Source: Pseudomonadota bacterium
Lineage (GTDB): Bacteria; Pseudomonadota; Alphaproteobacteria; Rhodospirillales; 2-02-FULL-58-16
Assembly (NCBI GenBank): GCA_022572335.1
Contig: JACZWD010000099.1
Span: 1-9,573 of the forward strand
DNA: 9,573 nucleotides
Reading direction: 5' to 3'
The notes beneath the pieces were generated by a model. That model did no database searches, was not told the origin of the DNA, and saw only the letters and a list, made by a program, of their open reading frames with translations. Every line of letters begins with the position of its first letter. Within the stretch, counting starts at the first letter, position 1. Below, one piece after another: positions 5,095 through 9,573 of the stretch. Both the position numbers and the translations under genes were made by a program.

Positions 5095-6179
5095 GCGGTC
5101 TTGTGCCGCGTCCCGGCATCATGACCATCACCCCCTATGTGGGCGGCGAATCGACCGTGCCCGGCGCCGAGCGCGTCATCAAGCTCGCCTCCAACGAAGG
5201 CGCCTTCGGGCCAAGCCCCAAGGCGGCGGCCGCCTGCACGGCGGCGGCGGCGGAGATGCACCGGTACCCCGACGGCGCATGCGCGGAACTGCGCGCCGCC
5301 CTGGGCAGCCGCCACGGCGTCGACGAGGCGCGCCTGGTCTGCGGGGCCGGCTCGGACGAATTGATTTCGCTCTTGTGCCGCGCCTACACCGGGCCCGGCG
5401 ACGAGGTGCTGCACAGCCAGTACGGATTCCTCATGTATCCCCTGGCCGCCAAGGCCGCCGGGGCGACGCCCGTGGCCGCCCCGGAAACCGACCTCACCGC
5501 CGACGTGGACGCGCTTCTCGAAAGGGTGACGGACAAGACCCGGATCCTGTTCCTGGCCAACCCGAACAACCCCACGGGAACGTACCTGGGCGGCGAGGCG
5601 CTGGGACGGCTGCGCGCCGGGCTGCCCGAACGGGTGCTCCTGGTCATCGACGCGGCGTACGCCGAGTTCGTCGCCCGCGACGACTACACGCCCGGCGTCG
5701 AGCTGGTGGACGGCGGCGACAACGTGGTGATGACCCGCACGTTTTCCAAGATTTACGGACTTGGCGGCGTGCGCCTGGGCTGGGCCTACTGCCCGCCCGG
5801 CGTCGCCGACGTGCTGAACCGCATCCGCAGCCCCTTCAACGTGTCGGCGCCGGCCCAGGCGGCCGGCCTGGCGGCCCTTGCCGACGTCGCCTTCACCGAC
5901 AAGGCGCGCGCCCACAACGAAACCTGGCGGGCCTGGACCACCGGGCGGCTGCGCGACCTGGGACTCGAGGTCTCGCCGAGCATCGGCAACTTCGTCCTCG
6001 TCCGCTTCCCGGCGGACGCCGGCCGCGACGCCGAGGCGGCGGATACCTTCCTCAAGGGCCGCGGCATCATCGTCCGGCGCATGGGCGTCTACGGTCTGCC
6101 CGACTGCCTGCGGGTCACCATCGGCCGGGAGGACGAGATGGGCGCCTTCGTCGAAACCCTAAGCGCCTTCATGGATTGA
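5091..6179 (+). CDS. hisC: HisC-type aminotransferase (histidinol-phosphate / aromatic)
   Basis: A 362-residue PLP enzyme, fold type I. Family features: KLASNEGAFGPSP (31-43) at the N-terminus; ANPNNPTG (156-163); VIDAAYAEF (185-193), with Asp187 for the pyridine nitrogen; and TFSKIYGLGGVRLGW (217-231), with Lys220 as the PLP-binding lysine. GNFVLVRFP (299-307) and LRVTIGR (340-346), with the carboxylate-binding Arg341, complete the set. The ATG overlaps the chorismate mutase stop (ATGA), so translation is coupled. The family converts imidazole-acetol phosphate to histidinol phosphate, but many members also transaminate prephenate or aromatic 2-oxo acids. Its place between chorismate mutase and tyrA favours an aromatic or dual role here; this is inference from context. 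Length is normal and no key residue is missing. Confidence 0.9.
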   Translation: MSGLVPRPGIMTITPYVGGESTVPGAERVIKLASNEGAFGPSPKAAAACTAAAAEMHRYPDGACAELRAALGSRHGVDEARLVCGAGSDELISLLCRAYTGPGDEVLHSQYGFLMYPLAAKAAGATPVAAPETDLTADVDALLERVTDKTRILFLANPNNPTGTYLGGEALGRLRAGLPERVLLVIDAAYAEFVARDDYTPGVELVDGGDNVVMTRTFSKIYGLGGVRLGWAYCPPGVADVLNRIRSPFNVSAPAQAAGLAALADVAFTDKARAHNETWRAWTTGRLRDLGLEVSPSIGNFVLVRFPADAGRDAEAADTFLKGRGIIVRRMGVYGLPDCLRVTIGREDEMGAFVETLSAFMD

Positions 6180-6185
6180 GCCATG

Positions 6186-6195
6186 GGGGAGGGGG
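6186..6195 (+). promoter_or_regulatory. Strong ribosome binding site that decides the tyrA start
   Basis: GGGGAGGGGG lies eight bases before the GTG at 6204, an ideal position. The alternative ATG at 6183 sits directly before this site and has no Shine-Dalgarno of its own. The GTG start gives MLFERIALIGFGLIGSS, which places the dinucleotide-binding motif right at the N-terminus, as is usual for the family. Confidence 0.6.
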
Positions 6196-6203
6196 ACACC
6201 ACC

Positions 6204-7079
6204 GTGCTGTTCGAGCGCATCGCGTTGATCGGCTTCGGCCTGATCGGCTCGTCCCTGGCCCGGGTGGTGCGCCGGGACGGCCTGGCCCGCCACATCGCCG
6301 TCTGCGCGCGCACCCGGCGGACCCTGGACACGGCGGTAAAGCTGGGGCTGGCCGACAGCGTCAGCCTCGATTGCCGCGACGCCGCCGGGGGCGCCGACCT
6401 GGTGATGCTGTGTACGCCGCTTGGCGCCTATGGCGAAATCGCCGCCGCCATGGCGCCGCGCCTGAAAAAGGGATGCATCGTCAGCGATGTGGGGTCGGTC
6501 AAGCAGGTGGTGTTGTCCGACGTGGGCGAACGCCTGCCCGACGGCGTCCACCTGGTTCCCGGCCATCCGGTGGCGGGCACCGAGCACTCGGGACCCGAGG
6601 CCGGCTTCGCCGGGCTCTTCGAAGGCCGCTGGTGCATCCTCACCCCGGCGGCGGACGCCGACCAGGGGGCGGTGGACCGGGTGGCGGAGCTGTGGCGGCG
6701 CGCCGGCATGATGATCGAGGTGATGGACGCGTCTCACCACGACCAGGTGCTGGCCATCACCTCGCATCTTCCCCACCTGATCGCCTACACCATCGTCGGC
6801 ACCGCCACCGACCTGGAAGAGGACCTGCGGAAAGAGGTGTTCAAGTTCGCCGCCGGGGGGTTCCGCGACTTCACCCGCATCGCCGCCTCGGACCCGGTCA
6901 TGTGGCGCGACATCTGCCTCGCCAACCAGGACGCGGTGCTGGAAATGCTGGGCCGCTTCAGCGAGGACCTGACGGCCCTGCGCCGCGCCGTCCGCCGGGG
7001 CGACGGAGACACCCTCGAGGACTGGTTCACCCGGACCCGCGCCGTCCGCCGCGGCATCATCGACGCCAAGCAGGCCTGA
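6204..7079 (+). CDS. tyrA: Prephenate/arogenate dehydrogenase (TyrA/TyrC)
   Basis: A 291-residue NAD(P)-dependent dehydrogenase of tyrosine synthesis that oxidatively decarboxylates prephenate to 4-hydroxyphenylpyruvate, or arogenate to tyrosine. From the GTG start, the Rossmann loop IGFGLIGSS is at residues 9-17. Further family blocks are SDVGSVK (94-100), the catalytic histidine block PGHPVAGTEHSG (119-130, His121) and SHHDQVLAITSHLPHLIAY (177-195). GFRDFTRIAASDPVMWRDI (219-237) is the conserved helical domain. There is no fused chorismate mutase or ACT domain, which fits the separate mutase at the head of the operon. Substrate and cofactor preference cannot be read by eye. If the ATG at 6183 were used, seven residues would be added and the gap to hisC would be only three bases. 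It ends the operon; its stop lies inside an extragenic repeat. Confidence 0.92.
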   Translation: MLFERIALIGFGLIGSSLARVVRRDGLARHIAVCARTRRTLDTAVKLGLADSVSLDCRDAAGGADLVMLCTPLGAYGEIAAAMAPRLKKGCIVSDVGSVKQVVLSDVGERLPDGVHLVPGHPVAGTEHSGPEAGFAGLFEGRWCILTPAADADQGAVDRVAELWRRAGMMIEVMDASHHDQVLAITSHLPHLIAYTIVGTATDLEEDLRKEVFKFAAGGFRDFTRIAASDPVMWRDICLANQDAVLEMLGRFSEDLTALRRAVRRGDGDTLEDWFTRTRAVRRGIIDAKQA

Positions 7080-7105
7080 TACCAAGGGTCACTGATCATG
7101 ACCCG
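7076..7105 (+). repeat. Dispersed extragenic repeat, copy B, overlapping the tyrA stop
   Basis: This stretch matches 2002-2031 at 23 of 30 positions. This copy contains the inverted repeat GGGTCA (7086-7091) and TGACCC (7099-7104) around a TGATCA core. It begins at the last codons of tyrA, so the repeat abuts or has entered the gene's 3' end. Confidence 0.6.
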
Positions 7106-7133
7106 ACGAGCCGGCTTACCAAGGCTTTCGGCT

Positions 7134-7179
7134 AGAGCGCGTCAAGTTTGAATGGAATCATTCGAACTTGACGCGCTCT
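7134..7179. repeat. Long extragenic palindrome
   Basis: Two 21-base arms (7134-7154 and 7159-7179) are separated by GAAT. The arms begin AGAGCGCGTCAAG and are perfectly complementary except for T7149 opposite G7164, which would be a G-U wobble in RNA. No T-run follows. Palindromes of this general form occur as repeats in alphaproteobacterial intergenic regions; membership of a named family is not claimed. Confidence 0.7.
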
Positions 7180-7180
7180 G

Positions 7181-7224
7181 GTTGCGGCGCATGCCGCAAC
7201 CCGCTGCGGAGCGGGCGTGAGCCC
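7181..7224. repeat. Run of three short hairpins
   Basis: GTTGCGGC/GCCGCAAC (7181-7188 with 7193-7200) has the loop GCAT; CCCGCT/AGCGGG (7200-7205 with 7210-7215) has the loop GCGG; GGGC/GCCC (7213-7216 with 7221-7224) has the loop GTGA. They follow the long palindrome directly, and neighbouring stems share bases. They are probably part of the same repeat block rather than three independent signals. Confidence 0.55.
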
Positions 7225-7240
7225 GAGTGGCGTCTGAACG

Positions 7241-7272
7241 CAGGTTTGGTCGTGTGATCACGATCAAACCTG
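7241..7272. promoter_or_regulatory. Dyad directly upstream of the hisF promoter
   Basis: Arms 7241-7254 (CAGGTTTGGTCGTG) and 7259-7272 (CACGATCAAACCTG) flank TGAT. They are complementary at 13 of 14 positions; the exception, G7249 opposite T7264, is a G-U pair in RNA. It covers about -50 to -19 relative to the predicted hisF start site, so it could be an operator. Equally, it could be the last palindrome of the repeat block. Confidence 0.45.
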
Positions 7273-7275
7273 ACA

Positions 7276-7284
7276 TGCTATAAT
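7276..7284 (+). promoter_or_regulatory. Extended -10 promoter of hisF
   Basis: TGCTATAAT is a perfect TGn-TATAAT extended -10. No good -35 hexamer lies 16-18 bases upstream, which extended -10 promoters tolerate. Transcription would start near 7291, only about five bases before the hisF ATG at 7296, so the message would be nearly leaderless. Confidence 0.6.
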
Positions 7285-7295
7285 GGTATAGGGCG

Positions 7296-8060
7296 ATGCT
7301 GAAGGCGAGGATCATTCCGTGCCTGGACGTGGACCGGGGCCGCGTGGTCAAGGGCGTGAACTTCGTCGACCTGGTGGACGCGGGCGACCCGGTGGAGCAG
7401 GCCCGTATCTATGACCGCGCAGGGGCGGACGAGCTGTGCTTTCTCGACATCACGGCCAGCCACGAGGACCGGGACACCATTTTCGACGTGGTCGGGCACA
7501 CCGCCGAGCAGTGTTTCATGCCCTTGACCGTGGGCGGCGGCGTGCGCACCACCGACGACATCCGCAAGCTGCTCCTGGCCGGCGCCGACAAGGTCTCGAT
7601 CAACACGGCGGCGGTGAAGGAGCCGGAATTCGTGCGCCGGGCGGCGGAGAAGTTCGGCAGCCAGTGCATCGTCGTTTCCATCGACGCCAAGACCGCCGGC
7701 GGCGGCCGGTTCGAGGTCTACACCCACGGCGGCCGCAAGACCACTGGGCTCGACGCCGTGGAATGGGCCAGGCGCATGGCCGAATACGGGGCCGGCGAAA
7801 TCCTGCTCACGTCGATGGACCGGGACGGCACCAAATTGGGGTTCGACATCCCGCTCACCGCCGCCGTCGCCGACGCGGTTCCGGTGCCGGTGATCGCCTC
7901 GGGCGGCGTCGGCACGCTCGACCATATGGTGGAGGGCATCGTCGAGGGCCACGCGTCCGCCGTTTTGGCGGCCTCGATCTTTCATTTCGGTACCTATACG
8001 ATTACCCAGGCCAAGGCCCACATGAAGGCGGCCGGCGTGCCCATACGCGACGATGCCTAA
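7296..8060 (+). CDS. hisF: Imidazole glycerol phosphate synthase, cyclase subunit HisF
   Basis: A 254-residue (beta/alpha)8 barrel. With the glutaminase HisH it converts PRFAR and ammonia to imidazole glycerol phosphate and AICAR in histidine synthesis. Catalytic Asp11 (RIIPCLDV) and Asp130 (VVSIDAK) are present, as are the phosphate-binding loops VGGGVRT (79-85) and ASGGVGT (201-207). LLTSMDRDGTKLGFD (170-184) is the usual strand-6 region. The N-terminus MLKARIIPCLD is typical, so the ATG at 7296 is secure although only AGGG at 7290-7293 lies upstream. hisH and hisA, often adjacent in alphaproteobacteria, are not in this window. hisE follows after 29 bases, and the promoter appears to be the extended -10 just upstream. 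Confidence 0.97.
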   Translation: MLKARIIPCLDVDRGRVVKGVNFVDLVDAGDPVEQARIYDRAGADELCFLDITASHEDRDTIFDVVGHTAEQCFMPLTVGGGVRTTDDIRKLLLAGADKVSINTAAVKEPEFVRRAAEKFGSQCIVVSIDAKTAGGGRFEVYTHGGRKTTGLDAVEWARRMAEYGAGEILLTSMDRDGTKLGFDIPLTAAVADAVPVPVIASGGVGTLDHMVEGIVEGHASAVLAASIFHFGTYTITQAKAHMKAAGVPIRDDA

Positions 8061-8083
8061 GGAGTGAAACTCTTAAGGAGTGA
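8058..8083 (+). promoter_or_regulatory. Duplicated Shine-Dalgarno segment between hisF and hisE
   Basis: TAAGGAGTGA occurs twice, at 8058-8067 and 8074-8083, 16 bases apart. The first copy includes the hisF stop codon. The second places AAGGAG (8075-8080) nine bases before the hisE ATG and is the functional site. The first could form a small GAGT-ACTC hairpin (8062-8065 with 8069-8072). Confidence 0.5.
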
Positions 8084-8089
8084 GCCCGG

Positions 8090-8428
8090 ATGGCGGACAA
8101 GCCTGCCGACAGCGCCGTCCTCGAGCGCCTGTTCGAGGTCATCAGGAGCCGCCGCGGCGGCGACGTCGAACAGTCCTACACGGCGGGGCTGTTCGCCGAC
8201 GGGATCGGCGCCATCGCCCAGAAAATCGGCGAAGAGGCGGTGGAGACGATGGTGGCGGCGCTTCAGCAGTCCCCGGACGAGGTGACCGGCGAAAGCGCCG
8301 ATCTGCTGTACCACCTTTTAGTCCTGTGGGCCGAGATGGGAATCGAACCGGCCGACGTGTGGGCCGAGCTCCAGCGCCGCGAGGGCACCTCGGGCCTGGC
8401 CGAGAAAAAAGCGCGATCCAAACCGTGA
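8090..8428 (+). CDS. hisE: Phosphoribosyl-ATP pyrophosphatase HisE
   Basis: A 112-residue all-alpha enzyme of the MazG-like superfamily that hydrolyses phosphoribosyl-ATP to phosphoribosyl-AMP and pyrophosphate, the second step of histidine synthesis. The metal-binding pattern is clear: KIGEEAVETMVAA (45-57, with Glu48, Glu49 and Glu52) and ESADLLYHLLVL (68-79, with Glu68 and Asp71). The length is that of stand-alone HisE, with no HisI domain fused. The ATG at 8090 has AAGGAG nine bases upstream. It sits between hisF and the HIT gene in what looks like one transcription unit. The C-terminal tail is short and basic (EKKARSKP). Confidence 0.95.
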   Translation: MADKPADSAVLERLFEVIRSRRGGDVEQSYTAGLFADGIGAIAQKIGEEAVETMVAALQQSPDEVTGESADLLYHLLVLWAEMGIEPADVWAELQRREGTSGLAEKKARSKP

Positions 8429-8443
8429 GAGGGAAAATCACCC

Positions 8444-8812
8444 ATGCCCTATGATACCGACAACGTGTTCGCCAAGATCCTGCGTGGCGAAATCCCGTGT
8501 GAGACGATCTACGAGGACGAATTCGCGATCGCGTTCGACGACATCAACCCCCAATCACCGGTGCACGTGCTGGTGCTTCCCAAGGGGCAGTACGTGTCCA
8601 TGGACGATTTCACCGCGAACGCCTCCGATGCCGAGATCGCGGGCTTCTTCCGCGCCGTCGGCGCCGTGGCGCGGCAGCTGGACGTGGTCGGGAGCGGCTA
8701 CAGAATCCTCGCCAACCACGGACGCGACGCCCACCAGGAGGTGCCCCACTTCCACATGCACATCTTCGCCGGCCGGGACGTGGGCCCGATGATCCGCCCC
8801 CCACGTCCTTAA
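8444..8812 (+). CDS. hinT: HIT (histidine triad) family protein, HinT-like
   Basis: A 122-residue HIT protein. The triad is PHFHMHIF (101-108; His102, His104, His106), with the preceding Gln98 and Val100 and the Asn-His-Gly block (NHGRDAHQ, 91-98). The N-terminal half has the usual FAKILRGEIPCETIYED (9-25) and FDDINPQSPVHVLVLPK (31-47). HinT enzymes are purine nucleoside phosphoramidases that hydrolyse AMP-lysine-like adducts; their physiological role in bacteria is poorly known. It follows hisE by 15 bases; the same hisE-hinT adjacency is common in alphaproteobacteria, although no biochemical link to histidine synthesis is shown. The GAGGG at 8429-8433 lies ten bases before the ATG. Length is normal and all triad residues are present. 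Confidence 0.94.
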   Translation: MPYDTDNVFAKILRGEIPCETIYEDEFAIAFDDINPQSPVHVLVLPKGQYVSMDDFTANASDAEIAGFFRAVGAVARQLDVVGSGYRILANHGRDAHQEVPHFHMHIFAGRDVGPMIRPPRP

Positions 8813-8814
8813 CG

Positions 8815-8850
8815 CCGCGAAGGGAGAAACCGCGAAGGGCCGGTGGCCCT
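8815..8850 (+). terminator. Direct repeat and weak hairpin after the HIT gene
   Basis: CCGCGAAGGG occurs at 8815-8824 and again at 8830-8839. The second copy runs into AGGGCC (8836-8841), which pairs with GGCCCT (8845-8850) around GGT. The hairpin begins 24 bases after the stop codon, but no T-run follows, so a role in termination is only possible. Confidence 0.3.
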
Positions 8851-9063
8851 ATACGGCAATTCAGAAATCCTGAGTCTTTGTCGCGGACCTTGTGGTGCCA
8901 CAGGCACGACCCGGCATCCTCGCGCCCAGCCTGTCGACCGATGAGGGGCGACCCATAGGTTCCCGTTCTGAAATCCCGGAACCGGTATTCCTTCCGGACC
9001 GCGCAAGCCTACCCGGGCGATCCCTCCGGTAAGGTTTCCCGTGCGGCTGCGGGGACCAATTTT

Positions 9064-9083
9064 CATCCGTGTCCATCCGTGTT
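9064..9083 (-). repeat. Two 10-bp tandem units, inverted relative to 9148-9177
   Basis: CATCCGTGTC and CATCCGTGTT stand head to tail. On the opposite strand they read as ACACGGATG units, near-identical to the CACGGATAAN array 65 bases downstream, so the two arrays could pair imperfectly. Confidence 0.6.
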
Positions 9084-9147
9084 GGATTTCCACCGCTGAG
9101 GTTTCCACGTCGATGAATTTCGGCCCTCAGTGCGCTTGATCCTTTGA

Positions 9148-9177
9148 CACGGATAAGCACGGATAAACACGGATAAC
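9148..9177 (+). repeat. Three 10-bp tandem units CACGGATAAN
   Basis: CACGGATAAG, CACGGATAAA and CACGGATAAC follow each other without gaps, and only the last base varies. The array is intergenic and does not resemble a CRISPR: the units are too short and there are no spacers. Confidence 0.7.
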
Positions 9178-9271
9178 CAACGGTCCGGGGGCGCCGGATC
9201 ACGACGGCACGCGGCGATGTTCGAGCGTATTCGGGAAGGTGGAAACGGGACCGTAGCCTTACGGCCAAGGG

Positions 9272-9299
9272 GGCTGCGTCCCCACACCTGGGCGCAGCC
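9272..9299. terminator. Hairpin in the intergenic region, possible terminator of the minus-strand gene
   Basis: GGCTGCG (9272-9278) pairs with CGCAGCC (9293-9299) across a 14-base loop. It lies about 50 bases beyond the stop of the minus-strand gene that ends at 9347. No T-run is present on the minus strand beyond it, so this is a weak call. Confidence 0.3.
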
Positions 9300-9346
9300 G
9301 TTCCGGGTCCGGAATTATTCCGTATTCGAAATAGATGGACGGCGGA

Positions 9347-9573
9347 TCAGGAGGTGCCGGCGCCGGCCAGCTCCTTGGCGATCGTCTTCGCCGTGCGTTT
9401 GACGACGGCCTCGACCGCCGAGCGTTTTTCGTCGAGCACCCTGAGCACGTCGATGGTACCGCCGTCGTCCCCGGCGCGGCGCCCCAGCATCACCACGAAC
9501 TCGGCCTTGCCGGGATTGGCGTCCGGTATCCGGCCGATGGCGGGTGTCTGGCGCAGGATGCCCCTCGCCACCT
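9347..9573 (-). CDS. Unrecognised protein, C-terminal part (continues past window end)
   Basis: The frame is open to the window edge; about 75 residues are visible. The GTG at 9571 is probably internal, because no Shine-Dalgarno can be checked and the sequence reads as mid-domain. I do not recognise the family. It looks like a real protein: a strand-rich part (AEFVVMLGRR, then GGTIDVLRVLDEKR) is followed by an amphipathic helix (AVEAVVKRTAKTIAKELAG) and a short Gly/Ser tail, with balanced composition unlike the shadow frames. The opposite frame has no comparable pattern. It converges with the hisF-hisE-hinT unit across the noncoding stretch. No function is proposed. Confidence 0.55.
   Translation of the reverse strand, partial: VARGILRQTPAIGRIPDANPGKAEFVVMLGRRAGDDGGTIDVLRVLDEKRSAVEAVVKRTAKTIAKELAGAGTS

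Larger units (their letters stand above)
8851..9346. other. Noncoding stretch with short repeats
   Basis: No credible gene on either strand: the open frames here are Arg/Pro/Ser-rich and cross simple repeats. Contents seen: an inverted repeat CCGGAA/TTCCGG (8976-8981 with 8992-8997), two CATCCGTGTY units (9064-9083), three CACGGATAAN units (9148-9177) in the opposite orientation, and a hairpin at 9272-9299. Confidence 0.45.

Noticed and set aside
5045..7135. A 696-codon open frame on the plus strand across hisC and tyrA
   Set aside because: It is an alternative frame of two well-identified genes. The translation is Arg/Gly/Pro-dominated, typical of GC-rich shadow frames, and shows no domain.
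7098..7151. A 17-codon frame MTRRAGLPRLSARARQV after tyrA
   Set aside because: It begins inside the dispersed repeat and ends in the palindrome, has no ribosome binding site, and shows no leader-peptide codon bias (no His, Phe or Tyr run).
9148..9177. CRISPR-like array
   Set aside because: Units are 10 bases with no spacers; there is no leader and no cas gene.
8861..9268. A 135-codon minus-strand frame in the intergenic region
   Set aside because: It translates straight through the CACGGAT/ATCCGTG repeats, and the composition is Arg/Ser/Pro-rich; no start signal or domain.

Overview
The window looks like a chromosomal segment of a GC-rich alphaproteobacterium, most likely of Rhodospirillales type. 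This is inferred from the gene order: metX-metW divergent from a chorismate mutase-aminotransferase-prephenate dehydrogenase operon, with hisF-hisE-hinT nearby, and from high-GC codon use. It carries housekeeping amino-acid biosynthesis genes next to an accessory strip rich in mobile and repeat DNA.

Layout. 1-590: right part of an IS1380-like insertion sequence (transposase C-terminus with a complete Y-R-E-K signature, then a noncoding tail to a terminal repeat). 591-1788: an AT-richer glycosyltransferase-like gene followed by a hairpin. 1789-1942: a compact, heavily folded MITE-like element whose ends match the IS end. 1943-2214: noncoding, with a dispersed repeat. 2215-4013 (minus): metW and metX, overlapping by one base. 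4014-4164: divergent promoter region with a dyad. 4165-7079 (plus): chorismate mutase with a degenerate prephenate-dehydratase/ACT tail, a HisC-type aminotransferase and prephenate/arogenate dehydrogenase, tightly coupled. 7080-7295: a run of extragenic palindromes ending in an extended -10 promoter. 7296-8812 (plus): hisF, hisE and a HIT (HinT-like) protein. 8813-9346: noncoding, with short tandem and inverted repeats. 9347-9573 (minus): the C-terminal end of an unrecognised gene.

How the genes work together. MetX activates homoserine for methionine synthesis and MetW is its usual partner. The 4165-7079 operon can take chorismate to prephenate and on to tyrosine (or arogenate), with the HisC-like enzyme serving aromatic and/or histidinol-phosphate transamination. 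HisF and HisE belong to histidine synthesis, but hisH and hisA, commonly found just upstream of hisF in alphaproteobacteria, are absent here; hisF instead follows a repeat cluster and appears to have its own promoter.

I see no clearly new multi-gene system. The most interesting points are the glycosyltransferase gene sitting between matching IS-type ends, the MITE-like element, the eroded bifunctional P-protein architecture of the chorismate mutase, and the structured repeat block that provides a near-leaderless promoter for hisF.
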